DNA of 64,000 nucleotides, from contig NZ_CP113264.1 in NCBI RefSeq assembly GCF_026642255.1, positions 3,286,001 through 3,350,000 of the forward strand, read 5' to 3'. Positions 15,858 to 24,018 of the stretch are shown in pieces (position 1 is the stretch's first letter; each line of letters opens with the position of its first letter). Position numbers and translations under genes: made by a program. The DNA comes from Streptomonospora nanhaiensis (GTDB lineage Bacteria > Actinomycetota > Actinomycetes > Streptosporangiales > Streptosporangiaceae). Below the pieces are notes generated by a model. That model worked only from the letters and a program-made list of their open reading frames with translations. It was not told where the DNA came from and searched no databases.

Positions 15858-17630
15858 TCACCCGCGCACCTCCCCGGCCCCGCCGGTGCGGCGGAGCGGC
15901 ACCGACCACTCGACGCACGCTCCCCCGCCCGGACCGGAGGTCACCGACAGGCGGCCGCCCAGCTCCTCGGCCCGGGAGGCCGCGTTGCGCAGCCCGCTGC
16001 GCGAGACGCCCCCGGTGATGCCCCGGCCGTCGTCGCTCACCCGCAGGACCAGCTCCTCGCCCACGGACAGCTCCACGTCCACGGCGGTGGCCCGAGCGTG
16101 GCGGGCCGCGTTGGACAGCAGCTCGCGCAGCACCGCCACCAGGTGCTCCCCGACCGCCTCGTCCACCGCGTTGTCGATCGGCCCCTGCGTGAGCAGGCGG
16201 GGCGCGAACCCCAGCGTCTCCGAGGCGGAGTTGACCAGGTCCAGCACCCGCGACCGCAGCCAGGGGCCCTCCTCGCCCGAGCTCTGGAGCGCGAAGATCG
16301 TGGAGCGGATCTGGCGGATGGTGTCGTCCAGGTCGTCGACCGCGTTCTGCACCCGCTGGGAGGACACGGTGTCCTCGATGCGGCGCACGGTGCCCATCAG
16401 CGTGATGGCGGTGGCGTACAGGCGCTGGATGACCGTGTCGTGCAGGTCGCGCGCGATGCGGTCGCGGTCCTCCAGCACGCTCAGGCGCTCGGAGTCCAGC
16501 CGGGCCTCGGCCAGCTCCAGCGCGACCGCCGCCTGGTCGGCGAACGGCGACAGCATGCTCAGCCAGCTGTCCTGGAAATCCCCGCCGCCCCGGCCCCGGG
16601 CGAGCACGAGCACGCCCCGCGCCCCGTCCGGGGGGCCGAACGGCAGCACCAGCACGGGCCCCACCCCCAGCCGGGTCAGGAAGCCGGTCCCGTCCCCGTC
16701 CGAGGCCGACACGTCGGTCTGGACGGGCTCACCGCTGCGGTAGACGCGTCCCAGCAGGGTGTGGGGCGCACACGTGAGCGTGGCCCCCCGCGCACCGGCG
16801 GCCACGGCCCCGCTGTGCTTTTCGGGCCCGTCCCACACCCGCACGGTGAGGGTGTCGGGCTCCTCGCCCGGCATGGCGATGACCGCGAGGTCGGCGTCGA
16901 CCATCCCCCGGGCGCGGCGCGCGACCAGGCGCAGCACCTCCTCGGGAGGGGCGCCGGACAGCAGCCGGGTGGTGATCTGGCCCGAGGCGTCCAACCAGGT
17001 CTCCCGGCTCTGCGTCTGGGCGAAGAGCTGGGCGTTCTCGATGGCGGTCCCCGCCGCGGTGGCCAGGGCGCGCAGCAGGAGCTCGTCGTCCCCGGTGAAC
17101 TCCGCGCCGTCGCGCTTGTCCGTCATGTACAGGTTGCCGAACACCTGGTCGCGGATGCTGATGGGAACGCCGAGGAAGGTGTGCATGGGCGGGTGCCCGG
17201 CCGGGAACCCGCGCGACTCGGGGTGGTCGCGCACCTCGCGCAGGCGCAGGGGGCGCGGGTCCTTGATGAGCAGGCCCAGCACGCCCTCGCCCTTGGGCCA
17301 GTGCGCGATGCCCGCGATCTCGTCCGGTTCCAGGCCCACGGGGATGAAGCGGCTCATCTCCCCGTCGGGGCCGATCACGCCCAGGGCGCCGTAGCGCGCG
17401 TCCACCAGGCTGGCGGCCGTCTCGGTGATACGCACCAGCAGGGGGTCGAGTTCGAGTCCCTCCCCGATGGAGACCACCGCCTCCAGGAGCGTGTGGATGC
17501 GCTCCTGGCCGGCGGAGATCTCGCTCAGCCGCGACCGGACCTCGTCCAGGAGGTCGTCGAGCCGGACCTGGGGGAGGGACAGACGGTCCTGCCCGTGGTG
17601 GGCGGTGCGGACGCCGTCCGTCTGGCTCAT
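15858..17630 (-). CDS. GAF-domain sensor histidine kinase, DevS/DosS-like
   Basis: A soluble 590-residue kinase with two N-terminal GAF domains (about 55-200 and 225-375), a HisKA_3 dimerisation domain with phospho-histidine H397 in RDLHDTVIQRLY, and a HATPase domain with VSDDGRGI. The GAF-A phrase GHPPMHTFLGVPI (145-157) corresponds to the region that carries the haem-ligand histidine in mycobacterial DosS/DosT, so gas or redox sensing is plausible; that the ligand is kept is inference. It is convergent with its probable partner regulator and close to a PPOX flavoprotein, forming a small dormancy-type cluster. Confidence 0.87.
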   Translation of the reverse strand: MSQTDGVRTAHHGQDRLSLPQVRLDDLLDEVRSRLSEISAGQERIHTLLEAVVSIGEGLELDPLLVRITETAASLVDARYGALGVIGPDGEMSRFIPVGLEPDEIAGIAHWPKGEGVLGLLIKDPRPLRLREVRDHPESRGFPAGHPPMHTFLGVPISIRDQVFGNLYMTDKRDGAEFTGDDELLLRALATAAGTAIENAQLFAQTQSRETWLDASGQITTRLLSGAPPEEVLRLVARRARGMVDADLAVIAMPGEEPDTLTVRVWDGPEKHSGAVAAGARGATLTCAPHTLLGRVYRSGEPVQTDVSASDGDGTGFLTRLGVGPVLVLPFGPPDGARGVLVLARGRGGGDFQDSWLSMLSPFADQAAVALELAEARLDSERLSVLEDRDRIARDLHDTVIQRLYATAITLMGTVRRIEDTVSSQRVQNAVDDLDDTIRQIRSTIFALQSSGEEGPWLRSRVLDLVNSASETLGFAPRLLTQGPIDNAVDEAVGEHLVAVLRELLSNAARHARATAVDVELSVGEELVLRVSDDGRGITGGVSRSGLRNAASRAEELGGRLSVTSGPGGGACVEWSVPLRRTGGAGEVRG

Positions 17631-17783
17631 GGAGGTTCTTTCCGGCAGCTGTCGAGGGGCTCGCCCCCGAGTCTAGGGGCAGGTTCCGCACGGGCGCGGT
17701 CGGCCTCTCCCCACCGGGCCGGCCCCCCGGACCCGGCGGGGAGGGGCCGGGCCCGCCGCCCCCTCGGCGGACGCCCGGCGCGC

Positions 17784-18563
17784 TCAGGCGGAGATGCCGC
17801 CGTCGCTGTGCAGGAGCTGGCCGTTGACCCACACCCCCCGGGGGGAGCACAGGAAGTCCACCAGGTCGGCGGTGTCCTCGGGGGTGCCGAGCCGTCCCAG
17901 GGGGGTGTGGTTCGCGCACTCCTCCCGCGTCTCCCGCGACATCCAGCCGGTGTCGACGGGGCCGGGGTTGACGGCGTTGGCGCTCACCCCCAGGTGGGCG
18001 AGTTCGCGTGCGCAGGCCAGGACGATCCGGTCCAGGGCGCCCTTGCTCGCCCCGTAGGGCAGGTTGCCGACCGTGTGGTCGCTGGTCAGGGCGACGATCC
18101 GCCCCGTCCCGTGCGCCCCGCCGAAGCGGAGCCCGAACTCGCGGACCAGCTGCCAGGTGGCGCGCGCGTTGACCGCGAAGTGGCGGTCGAAGGACTCCAC
18201 GGTGGTGTCCAGCAGACCCGAGTCGACCGACTCGCAGTGGGCCATCACCAGCGCGGTGACGGGGCCCAGGCGCTCCTCGGCCTCGTCGAAGATCCGGGCG
18301 GGGGAGGCCGGGTCGGCCAGGTCGGCCTCCACGGAGTGGGCCGCCGCGCCGCGCTCGGCCAGTGCGTCCAGGGTGGCCCGGGCCGCGCCGGCCTCCACAC
18401 CCCAGTCCATGCGCGCGTCGTAGGGGGTCCAGTGGGTGAAGGCCACGTCCCAGCCCGAGGACGCCAGCCGGCGGGCGATCGCCGAGCCGATGCCGACGGT
18501 GCGGCCCACCCCGGTGACGAGGGCGACCGGCCGGGCGGGGGAGGAGGGCGGTGAGAAGGTCAT
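17784..18563 (-). CDS. SDR-family oxidoreductase
   Basis: A 259-residue short-chain dehydrogenase. The nucleotide site is TGVGRTVGIGSAIAR, a less common form of TGxxxGxG. The catalytic pair is in YGASKGALDR, and the C-terminal INGQLLHSDGG-like ending (WVNGQLLHSDGGIS) is typical of FabG-like members. The phrase THWTPYDARMDWG in the second strand region replaces the usual cofactor-specificity loop. It stands between a sensor kinase and a LysR gene on the same strand; the substrate is unknown. Confidence 0.82.
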   Translation of the reverse strand: MTFSPPSSPARPVALVTGVGRTVGIGSAIARRLASSGWDVAFTHWTPYDARMDWGVEAGAARATLDALAERGAAAHSVEADLADPASPARIFDEAEERLGPVTALVMAHCESVDSGLLDTTVESFDRHFAVNARATWQLVREFGLRFGGAHGTGRIVALTSDHTVGNLPYGASKGALDRIVLACARELAHLGVSANAVNPGPVDTGWMSRETREECANHTPLGRLGTPEDTADLVDFLCSPRGVWVNGQLLHSDGGISA

Positions 18564-18626
18564 GCGGCCATCGTGGCGCGGCGTGTACGGCGGGGCAACG
18601 GAATTGCCGGGCCCCGGTGCGGCGGC

Positions 18627-19619
18627 TCAGCCCGTCAGGCCGGGGATGATGCGCGGCCCCACCCGCCGCACGTAGTCGCGGAACAGGGCCACGGCCGGGG
18701 GCTCGTACCCGCCGCCCGAGCCCTCGCGCGGCCAGACCACCCCGATCGGCCGGTCCGCGCCACCGCCCAGGACCGGCAGCTCCACCGTCCCGGCCAGCGG
18801 CCCGCGCGGGCGGGCGGGGAGCACCGACACCCCCAGGCCCGCCGCCACCAGGCCGCGCGCGGTCGAGATGTCGTCGGCCTCGAACGCGACCCGGGGGGTG
18901 AACCCCGCCCGGTCGAGCAGCCGGTCGGTCAGGTGGCGCACGCCCCGGCCCGGTTTGAGCAGGACGAACTCCTCCTCGGCCGCCGCCACCGCCGCCACCC
19001 CCCGCGGGGACCGCGCCAGGGCGTGCCCCTCGGGCACCACCAGCCGCAGCGACTGCGTGTGCAGCACCGCGGACGCCAGCCCCCTGCCCGAGGGCAGCGG
19101 GGAGGTCAGGGCGAGGTCGGCCCCGCCCGAGGACACGCGGCTCAGCGACTCCGCCCACGGCTCCTGGGTCAGCGAGAACCGCACCCCCGGGTGCTCGGCG
19201 CGAAACCCCCGCAGCAGCACCGGCACCACCTCCACCCCCAGCGTGGGCAGGAACGTCAGCGCCACCCGCCCCTCCTCGGCGCCGGTCAGCTCCGCCATCC
19301 CCCTGCGCAGGTCGTCCAGGGCGCGTTCCACGTGCGGGAGCAGGATCCGGCCGGCGCGGGTCAGCCGCACCCCCCGGCCGGTCCGCTCCACCAGGGCGAT
19401 CCCCAGCTCCTCCTGGGCCCGTGCCAGGGCCCGGCTCAGCGTCGGCTGGGGCACCCCCAGCGTCTCGGCCGCCAGGGTGACGTGCTCGGTCCCGGCGACC
19501 GCCGCCACCATCCTCAGCCGGGGCGCCAGCACCCGGGCGAGCGCGTCCGCGTCCGGCTCCCGGGCCCCGTCCGCGCGCCCGTGCCGCCCCGCCCGCTCCG
19601 ACCCCTCCGCATGTTCCAT
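18627..19619 (-). CDS. LysR-family transcriptional regulator
   Basis: A 330-residue LTTR. The N-terminal winged HTH (about 35-95) contains TLAAETLGVPQPTLSRALAR and LVERTGRGVRLTRAG. The rest is a LysR substrate-binding domain. The first about 28 residues are Arg/Ala-rich and precede the usual start of the family. It is divergent from an MFS transporter over a 69-bp spacer that has two direct repeats, the normal arrangement for an LTTR and its target. Confidence 0.85.
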   Translation of the reverse strand: MEHAEGSERAGRHGRADGAREPDADALARVLAPRLRMVAAVAGTEHVTLAAETLGVPQPTLSRALARAQEELGIALVERTGRGVRLTRAGRILLPHVERALDDLRRGMAELTGAEEGRVALTFLPTLGVEVVPVLLRGFRAEHPGVRFSLTQEPWAESLSRVSSGGADLALTSPLPSGRGLASAVLHTQSLRLVVPEGHALARSPRGVAAVAAAEEEFVLLKPGRGVRHLTDRLLDRAGFTPRVAFEADDISTARGLVAAGLGVSVLPARPRGPLAGTVELPVLGGGADRPIGVVWPREGSGGGYEPPAVALFRDYVRRVGPRIIPGLTG

Positions 19620-19664
19620 GCATTCCAGTATGAGTCAGGGACAAACCATGCATTGGACGTATGA
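19618..19664. promoter_or_regulatory. paired direct repeats in the lysR-mfs spacer
   Basis: ATGCATTCCAGTATGA (19618-19633) and ATGCATTGGACGTATGA (19648-19664) recur with 30-bp spacing, three helical turns. Both lie between the divergent starts and are A+T-rich. They are likely the binding sites of the LysR protein, covering both promoters. Confidence 0.5.
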
Positions 19665-19688
19665 AACCGTGGTTCCTAGCGTGGACCC

Positions 19689-20966
19689 ATGACCGCGACC
19701 ACGTCCCCGCCCGACCACGACGCCCGCCTCCGCGCGGGCACGGCCGCCTACCGGCGCACGGTCGCCGCCATGGTGGCCGTCGCCGTGGCCACCTTCGCCC
19801 AGCTGTGGTCGGTCCAGCCGGTCCTGCCCGCCATCGCCGACGGCTTCGGCTCCACCGCGTCCCAGGCCGCGCTCACGGTCTCCGTGGCCACCGGGGGACT
19901 GGCCGGGTTCACGCTGGTGTGGAGCGGCGCCGCCGACCGGTTCGGCCGGGCCCGCGTCATCGCCGTGTCCCTGGCCCTGACCACCCTCCTGGGCTGTGTG
20001 ACGCCCCTGGCGGGCGACCTCTGGGCCCTGCTCGCCCTGCGCGCGCTCCAGGGCGCGGCCCTGGGCGGGGTCCCCGCCGCGGCCGTCGCCTACCTGTCCG
20101 AGGAGGTCCACCCGGCCGACGCCGCGCGCGCCACCGGGCTGTACATCGCGGGCAACCCCCTCGGCGGGATGGGCGGGCGCCTGCTCGCCGGGTTCGCCGC
20201 CGACCTGGGCGGCTGGCAGTGGGGGATCGCGGCGAACACCCTCCTGGGGCTGGTGTGCCTGGTCGTCTTCGTGCTGGTCCTGCCGCGCCCGCGGCGCGCG
20301 GTCGAGGCCGCGCCCCCCTCCGGGCGCCCGGCGGAAGGGGCGCGGGGGGACGGCCCGGGCGGCGCGAAGGCCCCCGGGGGCCCGGGGATGGGGCGGCGCC
20401 TGGCCGCCGCGCTCACCACGCGCGGCCTGCCCGCCCTCTACGCCCAGGCCCTGCTGCTCATGGGCGCGTTCATGACCGTGTACAACCTGCTCGGCTTCCG
20501 TCTCATGGGCGAGCCCTTCGGGCTCTCCCAGTCCGCGGCGTCCCTGCTCTTCCTGTCCTACACCGCAGGGATGCTCGGCTCGGCGGTCGCCGGGCACCTC
20601 TCCGGGCGCTGGGGCGGCTACCCCGTCCTCATCGCCGCCACGGCGCTGATGGCCGCGGGTCTGGGCGGCCTGCTCACCACCGCGCTGGCCGGCCTCATGG
20701 CCGCCCTGCTGGTGCTGACGTTCGCCTTCTTCTGCGCCCACGCCACCGCCTCGGCCTGGGTGGGGGCCCGCGCGGTCACCGGCCGCGCCCAGGCCATGGC
20801 CCTGTACACGCTCGCCTACTACCTCGGCTCCAGCCTGTTCGGGTGGTGCGGCGGTCTGGTCTACGACGCGGTGGGCTGGGGAGGCGCCGTGGCCTTCGCG
20901 GCGGGGCTGTGCGCGGTGGCGGCCCTGGTGGGGCTGCGGCTGCGCCGCCTGCCCCCCGCGGCCTGA
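19689..20966 (+). CDS. MFS transporter, YnfM/arabinose-efflux type
   Basis: A 425-residue 12-TM major facilitator. Landmarks are FAQLWSVQPVLPAIADGFG in TM1, GLAGFTLVWSGAADRFGRAR in loop 2-3, and YIAGNPLGGMGGRLLAGFAAD in TM5. The central cytoplasmic loop (about 195-240) is Gly/Pro/charged. The pattern matches the YnfM/YdeA-like efflux group. The LysR divergent from it probably controls expression. The ATG at 19689 lies next to the direct repeats. Confidence 0.84.
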   Translation: MTATTSPPDHDARLRAGTAAYRRTVAAMVAVAVATFAQLWSVQPVLPAIADGFGSTASQAALTVSVATGGLAGFTLVWSGAADRFGRARVIAVSLALTTLLGCVTPLAGDLWALLALRALQGAALGGVPAAAVAYLSEEVHPADAARATGLYIAGNPLGGMGGRLLAGFAADLGGWQWGIAANTLLGLVCLVVFVLVLPRPRRAVEAAPPSGRPAEGARGDGPGGAKAPGGPGMGRRLAAALTTRGLPALYAQALLLMGAFMTVYNLLGFRLMGEPFGLSQSAASLLFLSYTAGMLGSAVAGHLSGRWGGYPVLIAATALMAAGLGGLLTTALAGLMAALLVLTFAFFCAHATASAWVGARAVTGRAQAMALYTLAYYLGSSLFGWCGGLVYDAVGWGGAVAFAAGLCAVAALVGLRLRRLPPAA

Positions 20967-21106
20967 GGCCGCGCCGCCCCCCTGCTCGCCCGCCCCGCCC
21001 CGGTGGCGGGACCGGTCCGCGCTGCACCGCCCGCGTGCGCGCCCCGTGTCCCTGGGCGTCGGGGGCGCCCCGCCGGGGGAGGGTGGGGGAGACGCATCGG
21101 CCGGGT

Positions 21107-21124
21107 TAGTTTAAAATTCAACTA
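21107..21124. promoter_or_regulatory. A+T-rich operator-like palindrome before the VOC-esterase operon
   Basis: TAGTTTAAAATTCAACTA is an imperfect inverted repeat with 7 of 9 pairs in otherwise very G+C-rich DNA. It ends 45 bp before the ATG. Its size and form fit a MarR-type dimer site, and MhqR-type MarR proteins control the homologous quinone-detoxification genes in Bacillus. No such regulator gene is in this window. Confidence 0.55.
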
Positions 21125-21169
21125 CCTTGGTCCGAAGACACACCGGCGACTTCGACGGAAGGTGACGAC

Positions 21170-22120
21170 ATGGACGTGCGCCCCGCGGGAATCCACCACG
21201 TGACCGCGATCGCCAGCGATCCGCAGGCCAACGCGGACTTCTACCTCAACGCCCTCGGCATGCGGCTGGTCAAGCGCACGGTCAACTTCGACGCGCCCGA
21301 GACCTACCACCTCTACTACGGCGACCGCGCGGGCAACCCCGGCACGATCATGACCTTCTTCCCCTGGCCCGACGCGCCCCGGGGCAGGATCGGCGCGGGC
21401 CAGGCCACCACCACGACCCTCTCCGTGCCCGAGGGCTCCCTGGGATGGTGGGCGGAGCACCTGGCCTCCCTGGGCGTGGACGCCACCCGGCCCGCCGAGA
21501 GGGGCGAGGAGGACGTGCTCGTGCTGCGCGACCCCGACGGTCTCGCCATCGAGCTCGCCGCCAGTGCCGACGCCCACGACACCGACCCCTGGGACGGGGG
21601 AGCGGTGCCCCCCGAGCACGCCGTCCGGGGCATCCGCGCGGTCACCCTCACCGAACAGGACGTCGAGGGCACCGTGGAGATGCTGAGCGGGCAGCTCGGC
21701 TTCCGGCTGGAGGGCGAGGACGGCGACCGGCTCCGCTTCCGCACCGGCGGCTCCGGCGACGGGGTGGGCACCATCGTCGACGTCCTGGCCGCCCCCGGAG
21801 CGGAGCGCGGCCTGGTCGCGGCCGGCACCGTCCACCACGTCGCCTACCGGGCCCCCGACGGCGACGTCCAGGAGGCCTGGCGCCGGACCCTGGAGAACGA
21901 CGGCGTGGGCGTCACCGAGATCCGCGACCGCACCTACTTCACCTCCATCTACTTCCGCGAGCCGGGCGGGGTCCTGCTGGAGATCGCCACCGACGGCCCC
22001 GGCTTCGACTACGACGAGCCGCTGCTCGCACTGGGCCGGGAGCTGAGGCTCCCACCGTGGCTGGAGCCCGGCCGCGAGGAGATCGCCCGCCGCCTGCCCG
22101 CGCTGGAGGTCCCCCGGTGA
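21170..22120 (+). CDS. VOC-family ring-cleaving dioxygenase, MhqO-like
   Basis: A 316-residue protein with two vicinal-oxygen-chelate modules. Metal ligands are expected at H in IHHVTAIA near the N-terminus, at the mid H in VHHVAYRA (about 223), and at E in GVLLEIATDG (about 268). The phrases FYLNALGMRLVKRTVNFD and YYGDRAGNPGTIMTFFPWP are characteristic of the MhqO/LinE-like group that opens hydroquinone-type rings. It overlaps the downstream esterase by GTGA. The operon probably detoxifies quinones or hydroquinones, with an A+T-rich palindrome as operator. Confidence 0.87.
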   Translation: MDVRPAGIHHVTAIASDPQANADFYLNALGMRLVKRTVNFDAPETYHLYYGDRAGNPGTIMTFFPWPDAPRGRIGAGQATTTTLSVPEGSLGWWAEHLASLGVDATRPAERGEEDVLVLRDPDGLAIELAASADAHDTDPWDGGAVPPEHAVRGIRAVTLTEQDVEGTVEMLSGQLGFRLEGEDGDRLRFRTGGSGDGVGTIVDVLAAPGAERGLVAAGTVHHVAYRAPDGDVQEAWRRTLENDGVGVTEIRDRTYFTSIYFREPGGVLLEIATDGPGFDYDEPLLALGRELRLPPWLEPGREEIARRLPALEVPR

Positions 22121-22749
22121 CGGCGACCCAGGACTTCGTCCACGTCTTCGAGCCCGCCACCCGGCCGGGAGCGCCCACGCTCCTGCTGCTCCACGGCACC
22201 GGCGCCGACGAACGCGACCTGCTGCCGCTGGGCCGGGCCCTCTCGCCCGGCGCGGCCCTGCTCTCGCCCCGCGGCCGTGTGAGCGAGAACGGCATGAACC
22301 GCTGGTTCCGCCGCCTGCGCGAGGGCGTCTTCGACGTCGACGACGTGGTCGCGCGCAGCGCCGAGCTGGCGGGGTTCGTCACCGCCGCGGCCCGGGACTA
22401 CGGCCTGGACCCCGACCGGATCGTGGTCAGCGGGTTCTCCAACGGGGCCAACACCGGTGCGGCGCTGCTGCTGCTCCACCCCCGCCTGCTCAGCGGGGCC
22501 GCCCTGTTCGCGGCGGGGGCTCCCCTCCAGGGGCGCGAACCCGACCCGGTGGACCTGTCCGGGGTCCGGGTGTTCCTGGGGTCCGGGGCGGCCGACCCCG
22601 TCACGACCCCCGACCAGGCGCGGCTGCTGGCCGCCCAGCTCGGCGACAGGGGAGCGGACGTGGAGGCGCGCGAGCACCCGGGGGGACACCGGCTGGACCC
22701 GGACGTGCTGGCGCAGGCCCGCGACTGGTTCGACCGCTCCCGGTTCTGA
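22117..22749 (+). CDS. phospholipase/carboxylesterase family hydrolase, MhqD-like
   Basis: A 210-residue alpha/beta-hydrolase of the Abhydrolase_2 type. The oxyanion loop is LLLLHGTGADERD, the serine elbow SGFSNGANTG, the aspartate lies in GAADPVTTP and the histidine in HPGGHRLD. The GTG at 22117 overlaps the stop of the dioxygenase gene (GTGA), so translation is coupled. In Bacillus the same two activities (MhqO, MhqD) are part of the hydroquinone response. A strong terminator with a U tract follows. Confidence 0.86.
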   Translation: MTATQDFVHVFEPATRPGAPTLLLLHGTGADERDLLPLGRALSPGAALLSPRGRVSENGMNRWFRRLREGVFDVDDVVARSAELAGFVTAAARDYGLDPDRIVVSGFSNGANTGAALLLLHPRLLSGAALFAAGAPLQGREPDPVDLSGVRVFLGSGAADPVTTPDQARLLAAQLGDRGADVEAREHPGGHRLDPDVLAQARDWFDRSRF

Positions 22750-22764
22750 CCGGGACAGCAGACC

Positions 22765-22805
22765 GCGGCGGCGCCCCCTGATCCCGGGCGCCGCCGCCCC
22801 TTTTC
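22765..22805 (+). terminator. intrinsic terminator after the VOC-esterase operon
   Basis: GCGGCGGCGCC pairs with GGCGCCGCCGC around a short loop and is followed by CCC and then a TTTT tract, one of the clearest rho-independent terminators in the window. Confidence 0.8.
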
Positions 22806-22809
22806 CCCC

Positions 22810-22831
22810 ACTACGAATCTACGTAGTAAAG
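22810..22831 (+). repeat. A+T-rich motif with inverted repeat, copy 1
   Basis: ACTACG-N6-CGTAGT (22810-22827) overlaps AATCTACGTAGTAAAG (22816-22831). The latter recurs with one mismatch at 33842-33857. Both sit in A+T-rich intergenic DNA. A GGAGGGG follows here but no start codon fits it. Confidence 0.4.
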
Positions 22832-22968
22832 GAGGGGCTCTTGTAAGGGGTTTGCAGTAGTCGACCGCCCCGAATGCACCGGTACGGGCTGGATAAACTC
22901 ACCGGGTTCCCGCTCTTCCTCATTGAAAAGAACCCATGATCACCTCTCTCCCCGAACGCGTGCGGTAG

Positions 22969-23736
22969 ATGGACCCCGAGATCCTCGCCCTGGTCATGGG
23001 GGTCGCCGTCGCCGCCGGCTGGGTGGACGCCGTCGTCGGGGGAGGCGGCCTCCTCCTGCTGCCCGCCCTCCTCGTCGCCGCGCCCACCACCCCCCTGGCC
23101 ACCCTGCTGGGCACCAACAAGCTCGGCGCCGTCTTCGGCACCGTCTCCGCCGCCATCGCCTACTCCCGCAAGGTCGCCGTCGACCGCCGCGTCGTCCTGC
23201 CCACCGCCGCGCTCGCCCTCCTCGGGTCCGGGGTCGGCGCCGCCATGGCCGCCGCCCTCACCGCCGAGGTCCTCAAACCCGTCATCATGGTCGTCCTGGC
23301 CGGGGTCGCACTGCTGGTCTACTTCCGCCCCGCCATGGGAGCCACCCCCGACCCGCGCCTGCGCACACGCAACCGGCTGCTGGCCGTCACCGCCCTGGCC
23401 GGGGTCGGCGTCAGCCTCTACGACGGCCTCATCGGCCCCGGCACCGGCGTCTTCCTCATCATCGCCTTCACCGCCGTCGTCGGCATGGACTTCGTCTCCG
23501 CCTCCGCCTCGGCCAAGATCGTCAACGTGTGCACCAACCTCGGCGCGCTCACCGTGTTCGCCTTCGGCGGCCACGTCGACTGGCTCCTGGGGCTGAGCCT
23601 GGCCGTCTGCACCGTCATCGGCGCCCAGATCGGCGCGCGGATGGCGCTGCGGCGCGGCTCCGGGTTCGTGCGCGCGGTCCTGCTCGTCGTCGTCCTGGCC
23701 CTGCTCCTGCGCATGGCCTGGGACCTCCTCGCCTAG
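22969..23736 (+). CDS. TSUP-family permease (TauE/SafE)
   Basis: A 255-residue membrane protein with about 8 TM segments. The family's duplicated motif is seen as AGWVDAVVGGGGLLLLPALL near the N-terminus and as GPGTGVFLIIAF in the second half, with GTNKLGAVFGT and SASAKIVNVCTNLG. TSUP proteins export sulfite, sulfonates or related small anions; the substrate cannot be told here. It stands alone, between the esterase terminator and the non-coding stretch that holds a relic of the iron-binding-protein gene. Confidence 0.87.
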   Translation: MDPEILALVMGVAVAAGWVDAVVGGGGLLLLPALLVAAPTTPLATLLGTNKLGAVFGTVSAAIAYSRKVAVDRRVVLPTAALALLGSGVGAAMAAALTAEVLKPVIMVVLAGVALLVYFRPAMGATPDPRLRTRNRLLAVTALAGVGVSLYDGLIGPGTGVFLIIAFTAVVGMDFVSASASAKIVNVCTNLGALTVFAFGGHVDWLLGLSLAVCTVIGAQIGARMALRRGSGFVRAVLLVVVLALLLRMAWDLLA

Positions 23737-23849
23737 GGCGTCCGGCGCCGGGCCCCGCGGGCGGTGAGGACCGCGCCCGCGGACGCCCCCGTCACACAGG
23801 CGATGGCGACCCAGTGGAGGGGGAGGGCCGTTCCCCCAGCAGGAGCGGC

Positions 23850-23904
23850 CCGGCCAGGGCCGCCCTGACGTCCTCCACGATGCGCAGCGCCGCGCAGCGG
23901 TCGG
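23850..23904 (-). repeat. relic of the 3' end of the siderophore-binding-protein gene
   Basis: 55 bp that match 25614-25668 at 50 positions. On the minus strand it reads CAALRIVEDVRAALAG, close to the C-terminal AALRIVEDVRAALTG of the intact binding protein 1.7 kb to the right. There is no gene around it. Together the two copies bracket the amidase gene. Confidence 0.85.
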
Positions 23905-24018
23905 ACGCGCGCCCGACAGCAGGCGGGGGACAGGGAAAAGGGGCGGCGCGGGGACCGCCCCCGGGGCTACCCTGACCAGCGGTCCGCCCCCTGCGGGCCG
24001 CCGTGCCGAGGAGCAGCC

